Shown: piece by piece, positions 25,574 through 34,365 of the stretch | Layout: every line of letters begins with the position of its first letter | Position numbering within the stretch: the first letter of the stretch is position 1 | Assembly: GCA_019749915.1 (NCBI GenBank) | Contig: JAIEPE010000009.1 | Location: forward strand, 1-64,000 | Length of the DNA: 64,000 bases | Direction: 5' to 3' | Source: Alphaproteobacteria bacterium | GTDB lineage: Bacteria > Pseudomonadota > Alphaproteobacteria > UBA9655 | The notes under the pieces: model-generated | Told to the model about the DNA's origin: nothing | Databases searched by the model: none | What the model saw: only the letters and a program-made list of their open reading frames with translations | Made by a program: the position numbers and the translations under genes

Positions 25574-28073
25574 AAACGGCACACTGAGTCCTATCTTAAG
25601 TAGGACTTCCCTAAGCAGAACTACCTCAGGTAGAACTGATCACCGCTATGGAACATCCTCTGCAACTCTCAAACTTGCTAATGAATTCCTACAGACTCAT
25701 AGTTTGAGTGAGCTTTTGCCTTATCGAAGCTTTGATCTAAATACACAGCTTTTCTTGAATCGTGCTAGCGTTGGCTTTGTTCTTGAAACCCTCCCTTTGG
25801 TAGGCTGCGGGGAAGAAGTTCCTCGGCAACTCACGGGGATTTTTCAACATGCGTTACCATTAGGATCTAATCTTCAGTGTCTATTGATTGCAAGCCCCCA
25901 TATTGATTCCTGGCTCAGGGTATGGGAGGAAGCACGGCAGAATCTTTTACATCATGAAAGATCAGATGTCTTGAAAGAACTGGCCAAAGAGCGGTGCTTT
26001 GCCTTTAAAAACAGACCTGCCATCCGGACCTTTCGTTTATTCATTTCCTATAGTGAACCCCATACGATCTTTAAGTCCTTTGAGGAAATCCTGGCTTTAC
26101 GAGAACAGCTGATGACAACCCTGAAGGGCTGGGGACTTCCTGTTAAAATATGGCAAGCAGAAGATTTGCTGTTGGGGTTGGATGAGCTCTTAAATCCAAC
26201 AGAAAGACTTTTAGGAAATCATCAATCTCTTTGGAATCGTCATGAGTCTCTCTCCCCTCAACTGATGAATCCTGCCACACGAGTTATGATTGAACCACCT
26301 CAATTGATCTTTGGCGAAGAAGAACGGGCTTTGCGCCTTTACACAACGCGCTTTTTGCCTCCTCTTTGGCATTTAAGTGCCATGGGACATCTCATTGGCA
26401 ATCCCTTTGAGGAGTTTTTACGCCTTCAGGGAGGATTCTTTTTGTCTTATGGCGTTCATATTTGCAATGAAAAGACCCTTAAAACCAAGATGCTGGCTAA
26501 ATGCGGCAACGTTGAAAAACAAGCGGCCAGCCCTATAGCTAAATATGTTCCGTCTCTCAAAAAGGAAGCTGAGGAATGGACTTACGTACGCGAGAAGTTT
26601 GAAGAAGGGCAACGTCTTGTTCGAACACGCTTTCAGGTTGGGCTCTTAAATTCTCCTGATCAGATTGCACGAGAAGAACAAACTCTCTTTAACCTTTACC
26701 GCTCTCAACGGTGGGAGTTGGTGTTGGATAAATACCTGCAGCTTCCTGCATTCTTAAGTTGTTTGCCGATGACCTGGGGAGAAGGAGCTGCTGAAGATAG
26801 CAAAATCTTTCAAAAGACAAAAACAACGTTGAGTCATGAACCCTCAAACCTCATGCCCATTCAAGGGGAATGGCAAGGAACGAAGTCTCCCGGCATGATG
26901 CTAACGGGAAGGCGAGGTCAGATTTTCTATTGGTCCCCCTTTGATAATAACGAAGGCAACTACAATACCTGTGTTGTAGGAAGATCCGGGTCAGGTAAAT
27001 CCGTCTTTATGCAAGAGCTGCTGACCAGCATATTGGGTATGGGAGGACGGGTCTTTGTTTTAGATGTAGGCCGTTCCTTCGAAAAGACCGTCAAACTTCT
27101 TAAGGGCACCTTTGTAGAGTTTTCAACTCATTCCCCTCTAAGAGGGGCTCCCATTTGTATTAATCCTTTTTCTTCTCTCCCCTCTCATGACGCTGAAGCA
27201 GCCTCCGATGGTTTGGCTATGCTAAAACCCATTCTTTCTCTGATGGCAGCTCCCAAAGAAGGCACAACTGACTTAGAAGATACTTACCTGGAACAAGCTC
27301 TTCAAGAAGCTTGGAATGAAAAGCAAAACAAGGCCACCATTACGGATGTGGCAAGCTCTCTTTTAAAACACCCCGATCCTGTTGCAGTCACTTTAGGAAG
27401 GCGTTTGCGTCCTTACACAGAAAAAGGATCTTATGGGAAGTTCTTTAATGGAGAAGCCAATATCGATCTTTCCGATAATTTGGTTGTCGTTGAGATGGAA
27501 GAGCTGAAAGAACGAAAAGACCTTCAATCAGTCGTTGTTCAAATGGTGATCCTTCAAATTACCAATTCTATTTATATGGGAGATCGTAAAACCCCCAGTT
27601 GTCTTATTCTTGATGAAGCTTGGGATATGTTAAGAGGTGCTCAATCTGACGTTTTTATTGAAACGGCTGCAAGGCGTCTTCGTAAGTACTTTGGTGGTCT
27701 TGTTGTTGGAACTCAATCCGTCAACGATTTTTATGCAACTCCTGGGGCACAAGCGGCCTTTGATAACTCTGATTGGATGTGTCTACTTTCTCAAAAGGAT
27801 GAGTCCATTGAACTTCTTAAAAGCTCCAAACGGCTCTCAATGGATCCATCTATGGAACGTACTTTGCGATCCCTTCATACGGAACAAGGCAAATATGCTG
27901 AGATTATGATTAAGGGACCCAAAGGCTTTGCGGTGGGGAGATTATTTCTCGATGAGTTCTCAAAGGTTCTTTATTCCACCAAGGCTGAAGAATTTACAGC
28001 TGTTCAAAATCTTGTGAGCCAAGGATTGAGCTTGAAAGAGTCCATTCAAATGATTGCAAAGGTTCCTTTATGA
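25554..28073 (+). CDS. traC: Conjugation ATPase TraC (VirB4 family)
   Basis: 839 residues, full family length. The N-terminal domain (about 45-440) is the TraC/VirB4 non-catalytic part; the C-terminal ATPase has Walker A GRSGSGKS (476-483), a DVGRSFEKTVK segment typical of VirB4 proteins, Walker B LILDEAWDML (about 683-692) and the R-x-x-R...GGLVVGTQS motif. TraC powers pilus assembly at the inner membrane. Its ATG overlaps the traV end and the first 30 residues are Ser/Thr-rich, so a start a little downstream is possible. It overlaps the next gene by 4 bp. Confidence 0.95.
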   Translation: MTSSPSENGTLSPILSRTSLSRTTSGRTDHRYGTSSATLKLANEFLQTHSLSELLPYRSFDLNTQLFLNRASVGFVLETLPLVGCGEEVPRQLTGIFQHALPLGSNLQCLLIASPHIDSWLRVWEEARQNLLHHERSDVLKELAKERCFAFKNRPAIRTFRLFISYSEPHTIFKSFEEILALREQLMTTLKGWGLPVKIWQAEDLLLGLDELLNPTERLLGNHQSLWNRHESLSPQLMNPATRVMIEPPQLIFGEEERALRLYTTRFLPPLWHLSAMGHLIGNPFEEFLRLQGGFFLSYGVHICNEKTLKTKMLAKCGNVEKQAASPIAKYVPSLKKEAEEWTYVREKFEEGQRLVRTRFQVGLLNSPDQIAREEQTLFNLYRSQRWELVLDKYLQLPAFLSCLPMTWGEGAAEDSKIFQKTKTTLSHEPSNLMPIQGEWQGTKSPGMMLTGRRGQIFYWSPFDNNEGNYNTCVVGRSGSGKSVFMQELLTSILGMGGRVFVLDVGRSFEKTVKLLKGTFVEFSTHSPLRGAPICINPFSSLPSHDAEAASDGLAMLKPILSLMAAPKEGTTDLEDTYLEQALQEAWNEKQNKATITDVASSLLKHPDPVAVTLGRRLRPYTEKGSYGKFFNGEANIDLSDNLVVVEMEELKERKDLQSVVVQMVILQITNSIYMGDRKTPSCLILDEAWDMLRGAQSDVFIETAARRLRKYFGGLVVGTQSVNDFYATPGAQAAFDNSDWMCLLSQKDESIELLKSSKRLSMDPSMERTLRSLHTEQGKYAEIMIKGPKGFAVGRLFLDEFSKVLYSTKAEEFTAVQNLVSQGLSLKESIQMIAKVPL

Positions 28074-28555
28074 GTTCTCGAATAAAGAAAGCAGTTATTG
28101 GAATAGGAATCTTCTGCCTCGTTTTAGTTAGCCTTGGAAGCTACACGCAGCTTCTTGAAAATGTTTCTGAGAGTTTGGATGATGTTCGATATCTTCTTAT
28201 TCTTAAAAGCACCAAAATAAAACGAGGAGATATTGTCTCTATTCAAGGTCATACACCTCACTATGTAGGTGATCATAACTTTACTAAACGCGTTGTAGGG
28301 CTTCCAGGGGATTCCATCACTCGAGATAAAACCCATCTGACTCTTAAGGCACAAAATGGGGCTTTTTCCATCACATTTCCTCTTTTGACGCAAAGCAAAG
28401 AAGGACACCCTCTCACACCTCTGTCTCTCGAAGTTGTTCCCCAAGGATATCTCTTTGTCACAGGCGATCATCTCCGCAGCTTTGATTCTCGCTATGAGGA
28501 GTTTGGATTGGTGAAAAAAGAGAAGATCTACGGAAAGGCACTGATGAAGTGGTAG
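28070..28555 (+). CDS. S26-family conjugation peptidase (TrhF/TraF type)
   Basis: 161 residues with an N-terminal transmembrane helix (about 8-27) and a periplasmic signal-peptidase fold. The catalytic serine region is NVSESLDD, corresponding to N-V-T-x-S-L in S26 enzymes, and the general-base lysine lies in FTKRVVGLPGDSI; GDHLRSFDSRYEEFGLV matches the conserved G-D-N-x-x-x-S-x-D-S-R-x-x-G-x-V box. Homologues in RP4 (TraF) and R27 (TrhF) mature the pilin. It takes the place that trbI has in F. Overlaps traC (ATGA) and traW, so it belongs to the same operon. Confidence 0.88.
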   Translation: MSSRIKKAVIGIGIFCLVLVSLGSYTQLLENVSESLDDVRYLLILKSTKIKRGDIVSIQGHTPHYVGDHNFTKRVVGLPGDSITRDKTHLTLKAQNGAFSITFPLLTQSKEGHPLTPLSLEVVPQGYLFVTGDHLRSFDSRYEEFGLVKKEKIYGKALMKW

Positions 28556-29196
28556 TCGGAATCCCATCAAAAATTCTGTTTTTTCTTCTATACCTCGGAC
28601 AGATCTTTGCATGCCATGCAAAGGACTTTGGCGTTTGTGGAAAAATAGCGCCTATTGAAGAACATGACCCAATTGTTCTCATCCAAAGCAAATTAAAAAC
28701 CATGGAAGAAAGAGGAGAGCTTGAGCGCCACAATCGTGAGCTTCAAAAGAAAACCCGCATGGCTATAGAAAGACCCAAGCCTGTGGAAGGTATTTCCAAA
28801 GCCAAAGAGACTCACATTTTTTATTACGATCCAACCTATATTGTTCCAGAGGACCTTAAGGATCACATGGGCCGTATTATCCATTCCAAAGGAACGCGAC
28901 TTAATCCTCTTGAGACGGTGACTCTTTCTCAAGAGCTTCTCTTCTTTGATGGCGATGATGAAGATCAAGTTGCTTTCGCAAAAGAGAAACTCAAGGAAAA
29001 ATTAGCGGAAAATTCGGTAAAGCTAATCCTTGTGAAAGGAGCACCCTTATCTCTTTCTGAAGAGCTGAAAGTGCCTGTGTACTTTGATCAATCCGGCCTC
29101 CTTATCAAAAAGCTGGGGATTCACCATGTTCCTGCCTTGGTCACTCAAGACGGTGTGCGCTTGCGTGTTGAAGAGATAAAAAAGGAGGAGTTATGA
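28549..29196 (+). CDS. traW: Conjugation protein TraW
   Basis: 215 residues from a GTG at 28549 that overlaps the peptidase stop. Signal peptide about 1-24 (IPSKILFFLLYLGQIFACHA|KDFG). The mature part has TraW hallmarks: DFGVCGKIAPIEEHDPIVLIQSKL, HIFYYDPTYIVPEDLKDHMGRIIHSKGTRLNPL split by charged turns, and C-terminal PVYFDQSGLLIKKLGIHHVPALV. TraW is periplasmic and works with TrbC and TraU in pilus extension. It overlaps traU by 4 bp. Confidence 0.9.
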   Translation: MVVGIPSKILFFLLYLGQIFACHAKDFGVCGKIAPIEEHDPIVLIQSKLKTMEERGELERHNRELQKKTRMAIERPKPVEGISKAKETHIFYYDPTYIVPEDLKDHMGRIIHSKGTRLNPLETVTLSQELLFFDGDDEDQVAFAKEKLKEKLAENSVKLILVKGAPLSLSEELKVPVYFDQSGLLIKKLGIHHVPALVTQDGVRLRVEEIKKEEL

Positions 29197-30521
29197 CTTT
29201 ACAGTCTCGGTCCTCCTCTGAGGAAACATTCTATAACGGATTTTATTTTTCTGCTGCCATAGTTTCCGAAGCATCAGAAAACAGAAAAAGCTTTTTCCAA
29301 AAGCTCCAGGTTTTTTGGGGAGCACAATACGTATATAAAAGCCAAACCAAAACACAAACAATCAGAAAAGCATCTGCAGAGGCAAGAAATGACCAACCTT
29401 CTAAATCGTCACTAAAACTATTGTCTTCTAAAGAAGTTGATAATGCAGATGATAAGGAAGGGGAGAAAAAACAAGTTAATACAAAAAAGGGAATCGTCAA
29501 TTTTCTTAAAGAAAAGTTACAATTGTTTCTAAGCATACATTGGTGCCTCCTAGTTGTTATTATTTCTATTTTTATTTCTTGCTCAAATAGTAAAGCGTGT
29601 TCAGGACGCTTTGTCAATCCGATCACAGATATCTGTTGGTCCTGTCTTTTTCCGATCTCTATCGGGCCTGTGAGAGTTAATGGAGGAGGACGGGAGGATA
29701 CCCATAATCCAAGCCAAATCCCTTGTTTTTGTCCAAAACCCCCTTTTCCTTTAGTCCCCGGTATTCCTGTGGGATTTTGGGAGCCTGCACGACTTGTGGA
29801 TGTGACCCGGGTTCCTTTTTGCATGGTGAGTATGGGAGGCCTTAAAATGGGAAATAGTACAGTGGGATATGGAGTTCATTCTTCTAATGGTGATCGACAA
29901 ACTCAGAACAGTTTTTATCAAGTTCATTGGTATGTGTATCCCGTCATTTATTGGCTGGAACTTCTCATCGATTTCCTGTGTCTAGAGCAACAAAGCTTCG
30001 ATGTGGGCTATATTACAGAACTTGACCCCTTGTGGAATGCGGATGAACTTTCTTTCATTTTAAACCCGGAAGCAGTTCTCTTTGGAAATCCCATTGCTCA
30101 AGCTGCGTGTGCGGCTGATTGCACGGCAGCAACGGCAGGATTTCCTCTCAATCCCCTCTTCTGGTGCGGGGGATGTCAGGGGAGTCTTTATCCCTTTACG
30201 GGGAATAATGCTGCTCATAATGGAGGCGTTCAAGCAAGCCTTTTAATGGTTCAGCGCATGATGGCGAAACTTCATCGAGAACTTCTCCTGTGGGGAACAA
30301 GTGGCAAGGAGGCTCTTTGCCAAAAAATCCCCTTACCCATCATTAAAAAATCTCAATACAAGACCCAAATGACCTATCCTCGTCCAACAACACGTGGACC
30401 CATGGCCTGTAATCCTTTAGGACGGACAGAGGTCATTTGGGGCTCTGGACGCGAGTTTCCTTACAAAGGAGAAGATTTTGGCTATCTGATTTGGAGGAAA
30501 CGCAATTGTTGCATCCTTTAG
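29193..30521 (+). CDS. traU: Conjugation protein TraU with an unusual N-terminal extension
   Basis: 442 residues; typical TraU is about 330. Residues 1-110 are hydrophilic and basic with no recognisable domain, followed by a hydrophobic segment (about 111-130) that takes the place of the signal peptide. From about 135 the sequence is clear TraU: CSGRFVNPITDICWSCLFP, PCFCPKPPFP, GFWEPARLVDVTRVPFCMV, QAACAADCTAATAGFP and WCGGCQGSLYPFTG, with many conserved Cys. The ATG at 29193 has a strong GGAGGAG ribosome binding site and overlaps traW, so the extension seems real. TraU is periplasmic and needed for DNA transfer. The extension would lie in the cytoplasm if the helix is not cleaved. Confidence 0.92.
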   Translation: MTLQSRSSSEETFYNGFYFSAAIVSEASENRKSFFQKLQVFWGAQYVYKSQTKTQTIRKASAEARNDQPSKSSLKLLSSKEVDNADDKEGEKKQVNTKKGIVNFLKEKLQLFLSIHWCLLVVIISIFISCSNSKACSGRFVNPITDICWSCLFPISIGPVRVNGGGREDTHNPSQIPCFCPKPPFPLVPGIPVGFWEPARLVDVTRVPFCMVSMGGLKMGNSTVGYGVHSSNGDRQTQNSFYQVHWYVYPVIYWLELLIDFLCLEQQSFDVGYITELDPLWNADELSFILNPEAVLFGNPIAQAACAADCTAATAGFPLNPLFWCGGCQGSLYPFTGNNAAHNGGVQASLLMVQRMMAKLHRELLLWGTSGKEALCQKIPLPIIKKSQYKTQMTYPRPTTRGPMACNPLGRTEVIWGSGREFPYKGEDFGYLIWRKRNCCIL

Positions 30522-31297
30522 TTCCTCCTCTTTTTTTATTTCTTTTCAGTGCATTAGAAGCAAAAGCTACTTGTTCTCAAGCTATGTCATGTCCTTCTCG
30601 TTTACAAGAGGGTCCCCTCTCAGAGGGTTCACTCTTAGAGTGTTCTCTCTTAGAGAGGTCTCTAGAGATCATTGAGACTGTTCAAAAAGATAAAGACTTC
30701 CGGTCGTTTTTAACTGAATCCTCTCAACAAAGAGATGCTGCTCTAGAAAATAAAGAGTTTCAGGATGTTGTGGCGACTCTTAGGGCTTCAACGCTTCCGG
30801 CTCAAAAGCTATTGCAGAGCTCTGAAAATCCCACAGGGATAACGAGAAACACACCTGCAGAGCTCACCCTCTTCGTGTCCTTTTCTCTGGGAGAAAAAGC
30901 TCTTTTGAATCTAGCCCATGAAGCCAAAGCTTATGGAGCCACCCTTGTTCTTCGTGGATTCAAAAACAATAGCTATGCTCAAACCGTAAAAATCCTCCAA
31001 AAGATTATTCAAGCAACAGGACAGGGATTTATCATTGATCCCGAGCTTTTTTCTCTTTTCTCAATTTCATCTGTGCCTACCTATGTCTTAAGCCGCCCTT
31101 TCCAGCTCCAAACTTTTGAGCCTAAGACTCTCGAGTCCCATGCATTAGAACGAACCCAAACACCAATTCATGATCGCCTTCAGGGCCATGTGAGTCTTCA
31201 ATATGCCTTAGAGACCTTTGCAAAAGAAGGAGATCTTAAAGAAGAAGCAAAGGCTCTTTTAGAAAATACTCAATTAGGGGGAGGAAACTCAAAATGA
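30506..31297 (+). CDS. trbC: Conjugation protein TrbC
   Basis: 263 residues from a TTG at 30506. I choose it over the ATG at 30437 because GGAGG lies nine bases upstream and the product then begins with a signal peptide (LHPLVPPLFLFLFSALEAKA). The C-terminal domain (about 120-240) is TrbC: ELTLFVSFSLGEKALLNLA, GATLVLRGFKNNSYAQT, QGFIIDPELFSLFSISSVPTYV. TrbC is a periplasmic pilus-assembly factor that partners TraW. A repetitive stretch near residues 25-45 (EGPLSEGSLLECSLLERSL) is low complexity. It overlaps traU by 16 bp and traN by 4 bp. Confidence 0.88.
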   Translation: MLHPLVPPLFLFLFSALEAKATCSQAMSCPSRLQEGPLSEGSLLECSLLERSLEIIETVQKDKDFRSFLTESSQQRDAALENKEFQDVVATLRASTLPAQKLLQSSENPTGITRNTPAELTLFVSFSLGEKALLNLAHEAKAYGATLVLRGFKNNSYAQTVKILQKIIQATGQGFIIDPELFSLFSISSVPTYVLSRPFQLQTFEPKTLESHALERTQTPIHDRLQGHVSLQYALETFAKEGDLKEEAKALLENTQLGGGNSK

Positions 31298-33096
31298 AGA
31301 AGAGAATTCTCTTATCTTTTTGTTGGATTGGCCTTTTCCCTTCTTTTATTTTTGCCAGCCCAACAGCTAACCTTAAGTCAGGAGACAAAACGGCTAAAGA
31401 CTTTTTGAGGCAGTTAGAGGCAAAAAAGATTGAGGCAGGACACCATCCTTTTTATGCTGGCCATTCAAATGCGGCTCAACTTAAAGATAGTGATCTTAAT
31501 GGACGGGCTCAAAGTCTTCATTACTCTGACCCTGTCAGCCAAATGCTTCATCACAACACTAACTCTCGCCCTCAAGTTAAAATTGATCCCTCAACAGATT
31601 CTCTTATGACAATGACAGATAAAATTCTGGAAGATCCACTTCAAGCCATTGGAGGAACCGGAACCCGTGTTATGGAGGTACAGCAAGGCGGAACAAATGA
31701 AATCGTAGTTTGCGAAGAAGCTGGGGAGGATGCGAAGTATACCTGTCATTTGAATCTGCTTGTCATAATAAAAGAAGAGCCCGGGCCTATTCAACAGGGA
31801 TCTTTCAGTATAGGGGGGCCTGCTATCCATGCATCTTATGGTTATCTTCTTAACCGTTGGCCTCGAGAAAGAAGGAGGCATTTTGTGGGTTATATACAAG
31901 TTGACCAATCAACGCTAAAAGCCTTTATCTCAAGTCAAACAGGCATCCCTGTCACTCAAATACTCTCAACCTCTGCTTCTCCAGTAGGAGGGTGGGTACG
32001 CGTATCTCATAAGCGTTACACCTTTGAGGTATTTCAGTTTAATTATAGCTACCAGTCACGTATAAAAGTTCCTTATGATTCATTGATAGATGGGTGTAAA
32101 GCTCTTGAAGAAAGAGTTGATCAAGGGCTTTGCCACTATGATACGAAAGAATGTACTCAAGGGCCTCAAACACGCATCATTGAAGGCATCCCAATTACTA
32201 AACCATGTTGGGAAGAAAAGCTGACCTATGCTTGTGACTTTCCTACAGAAGATAATTGCGGACCTTTAAGGGCACGTGGCTGTGTTCAAATTAACTCTGT
32301 CTGCAAACAAAGTGTAGGTAATACCTGCGTTGCCTATACGCAGACTTATCAATGCAAAGGAGCAAGCAAAACCTCTTATCACATCACAGGAGGAAACACA
32401 CCTTTCTGTCTTGATGGAAGCTGCCGAGATCAAAGTTTTGAAGCTAACGATGAAATGATGGCCTCAATTGCTCAATTAAGTCTCCTTAAAGACATGCAAG
32501 GACAAATTGACTCCATCTTTAAAGGTGAAGAGTATCGATGTTCAAAGTATATCACGAGTTTTAAAGATTGCTGTGGATCAGGAAAAGGCTGGGGAAAAAG
32601 CTTAGGTCTTGGAGGATGTGATGATACTGAAAAGATTCTTCAGAAAAAGCGCCAAGCCCGCTTATGCCATTATGTAGGAACTTACTGCGCTGAAAAGAAG
32701 TTAGGCGTATGTATTAAGAAGAAATCTTCCTTCTGTTGTTTTGGATCCAAACTTCTCAAAGCCTTTCATGAGCAAGGACGAGTTCAAATTCATCTGGGCT
32801 GGGGTGAGCCAAAACATCCAATGTGCCGTGGCTTTACCATAGAAGAAATCCAACGCATTGACTTTTCTAAGCTGGACTTATCTGAGGTTTTTGAAGATCT
32901 CATGAAAAACTATACGCCCGCTAAAATGGGCAATATGAGCCCTACAGCAGAGAAGAAAATAGAAACAACGGATTTAGATCAAGTTGGTCAAGAAATTCTT
33001 CATAAATCACAAGCCACTCAAGTCCAGGACGTAAGCAAAAAAGTGGGTGAGCGGGTCGAAACTCTTAAAAAGGGAATGCGGACACATGGAAAGTAA
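31294..33096 (+). CDS. traN: Conjugation mating-pair stabilisation protein TraN
   Basis: 600 residues with a signal peptide (about 1-22, CWIGLFPSFIFA|SPT). Very rich in Cys through the C-terminal two thirds (for example CHYDTKECTQGP, CDFPTEDNCGPLRARGC, CSKYITSFKDCCGSGKGWGK, LCHYVGTYCAEKKLGVCIKKKSSFCCFGSK, broken here by charged residues), the hallmark of TraN. The conserved W-G-K-S-L-G-L-G-G-C and S-S-F-C-C-F-x-S-K-L motifs are present. TraN is an outer-membrane protein that stabilises donor-recipient contact and chooses recipient receptors. Overlaps trbC and traF. Confidence 0.93.
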   Translation: MKKRILLSFCWIGLFPSFIFASPTANLKSGDKTAKDFLRQLEAKKIEAGHHPFYAGHSNAAQLKDSDLNGRAQSLHYSDPVSQMLHHNTNSRPQVKIDPSTDSLMTMTDKILEDPLQAIGGTGTRVMEVQQGGTNEIVVCEEAGEDAKYTCHLNLLVIIKEEPGPIQQGSFSIGGPAIHASYGYLLNRWPRERRRHFVGYIQVDQSTLKAFISSQTGIPVTQILSTSASPVGGWVRVSHKRYTFEVFQFNYSYQSRIKVPYDSLIDGCKALEERVDQGLCHYDTKECTQGPQTRIIEGIPITKPCWEEKLTYACDFPTEDNCGPLRARGCVQINSVCKQSVGNTCVAYTQTYQCKGASKTSYHITGGNTPFCLDGSCRDQSFEANDEMMASIAQLSLLKDMQGQIDSIFKGEEYRCSKYITSFKDCCGSGKGWGKSLGLGGCDDTEKILQKKRQARLCHYVGTYCAEKKLGVCIKKKSSFCCFGSKLLKAFHEQGRVQIHLGWGEPKHPMCRGFTIEEIQRIDFSKLDLSEVFEDLMKNYTPAKMGNMSPTAEKKIETTDLDQVGQEILHKSQATQVQDVSKKVGERVETLKKGMRTHGK

Positions 33097-34066
33097 GTCA
33101 GTGTCTAGTATTCAATGCGTAGTGTTCAGAGAGTTTTTTGAGAGGTGTGGACCTCTAAGACTACCTGGTGTGCTTTTGAAGCAGATAGTTTTTTCTCTTG
33201 TTTTCTTTCTGAACGTTCACCATTTATCTCCAACGACTTCTGCAAAGGCTACTTCTCTTTCTTTAATCCAACCTCATGAGAAGCGTGAGGATTCTTTAAA
33301 AGTTGGATCAAACAATTCTCCTAAAATTGGGTCAAGCTTCAAGCTTGCCTTTTTTGAGAGGCATGCAGAGGGTTGGCATTGGTATGAGGAGTTTTCGAGA
33401 GACAGCAAAATAGAAGAGAGAAAGAAGAACTCTTCCGGCAGGAGCTCTCCTTTCTCTTCTTCTACCCCAACGGAGAAAATTGAGGCTCAACGCAAGGAAC
33501 TCGAGACAAAACTACATACAGCTATTCTCGAGCCTTCTCATGAGAATATCATAACTTACATTCTTGCGCAAAAAGCACTGATGGATCAGAGTCAGCGGTT
33601 TTCGGAAGTATGGAAAGAAGTTGTTTTAAGAACGCCTTCCCTGGATGAGACTTTAGTTCATCCTGTTGATCAAAATGCGCGTCATATTTACTATCAGGAG
33701 AAGCATCAAGACATTACAAAGCGCATTAAAGCCTTAGCTCAAGAATATGGACTTTTCTTCTTCTTTAAGGGTGAATGTGCTTACTGTCATCACTTTGCTC
33801 CCGTTGTAAAGGATTTTGCCAAAAAGCATGGATGGTCTGTCCTGGGTGTCTCTCTAGACGGAAGCACCTTGACTGAATTCCCTGGAGCAAGACGAGACAA
33901 TGGCATGGCAGCACGTCTTCAAGTATCCCATGTTCCCGCCCTCATTGCCTTTCATCCAAGCTCAGGACAAATGATTCCTTTGGCTTATGGATTAGTTTCT
34001 GAAAGTGAAATTGAAGAAAGAGTTGAGCTTTTAACACGTGTTCAAGCGGGAGATTTCAAAAAATGA
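33086..34066 (+). CDS. traF: Conjugation protein TraF (thioredoxin-like)
   Basis: 326 residues from the ATG at 33086 (a GTG at 33047 deep inside traN is less likely). A hydrophobic signal/anchor (about 31-43) is followed by a disordered Ser/Lys-rich segment and then a thioredoxin fold with an active-site CxxC (GECAYCHHF, Cys231 and Cys234) and a cis-Pro loop (VSHVPALIAF). F TraF normally lacks the CxxC; here it is intact, so the protein may catalyse disulfides in the Cys-rich TraN and TraU. Its end overlaps the antisense toxin gene by 25 bp. Confidence 0.92.
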   Translation: MESKSVSSIQCVVFREFFERCGPLRLPGVLLKQIVFSLVFFLNVHHLSPTTSAKATSLSLIQPHEKREDSLKVGSNNSPKIGSSFKLAFFERHAEGWHWYEEFSRDSKIEERKKNSSGRSSPFSSSTPTEKIEAQRKELETKLHTAILEPSHENIITYILAQKALMDQSQRFSEVWKEVVLRTPSLDETLVHPVDQNARHIYYQEKHQDITKRIKALAQEYGLFFFFKGECAYCHHFAPVVKDFAKKHGWSVLGVSLDGSTLTEFPGARRDNGMAARLQVSHVPALIAFHPSSGQMIPLAYGLVSESEIEERVELLTRVQAGDFKK

Positions 34067-34365
34067 ACATTTTTAAAATGAACATTTTTATAAACTTTGC
34101 TGCGATGATCTATTTTTATAGCAACAATAGTCAATTTGTGATCCATAATTTCGCAAATCAACCGGTAATCACCAATCCGATATCGCCAGAACTCTTTCAG
34201 ATTTCCGGTAAGAGCTTTACCCAACACTCGTGGGTCTTCAGCTGTCAGAAGGTTCTTATCAAGAAAATTTCTAACTCTGCGGTAGGTTTCAGGATCAAGT
34301 TTTTTGAATTCTTTAGTCGCTTTTTCAGTAAACTCCAAAGACCATTTAGTGGGAAGAGTGGTCAT
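34042..34365 (-). CDS. RelE-family toxin
   Basis: 107 residues with the RelE/ParE plan: WSLEFTEKATKEFKKLDPETYRRVRNFL, LTGNLKEFWRYRIGDYRLICEI and the end IDHRSKVYKN. The R-Y-R-I-G-D-Y-R strand and H-R-S-x-V-Y box carry the residues usually needed for mRNA cleavage at the ribosome. The C-terminus is extended by a 15-bp tandem duplication (KNVHFKNVHF) and runs into the traF end. Transcribed antisense to the tra operon after its antitoxin gene, which it overlaps by 20 bp. It probably stabilises the element. Confidence 0.92.
   Translation of the reverse strand: MTTLPTKWSLEFTEKATKEFKKLDPETYRRVRNFLDKNLLTAEDPRVLGKALTGNLKEFWRYRIGDYRLICEIMDHKLTIVAIKIDHRSKVYKNVHFKNVHFLKSPA
34061..34090. repeat. 15-bp perfect tandem duplication at the toxin/traF boundary
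   Basis: AAATGAACATTTTTA is present at 34061-34075 and 34076-34090. The first copy contains the traF stop codon. On the other strand the repeat adds five residues (NVHFK) to the toxin tail. Confidence 0.95.

Noticed and set aside
28124-28621. Antisense frame (165 codons) across the S26 peptidase and traW
   Set aside because: Shadow of two well supported genes.
29243-29824. Long antisense frame (193 codons) inside traU
   Set aside because: It lies opposite a clearly coding gene with conserved Cys motifs; its product has no domain and no ribosome binding site.
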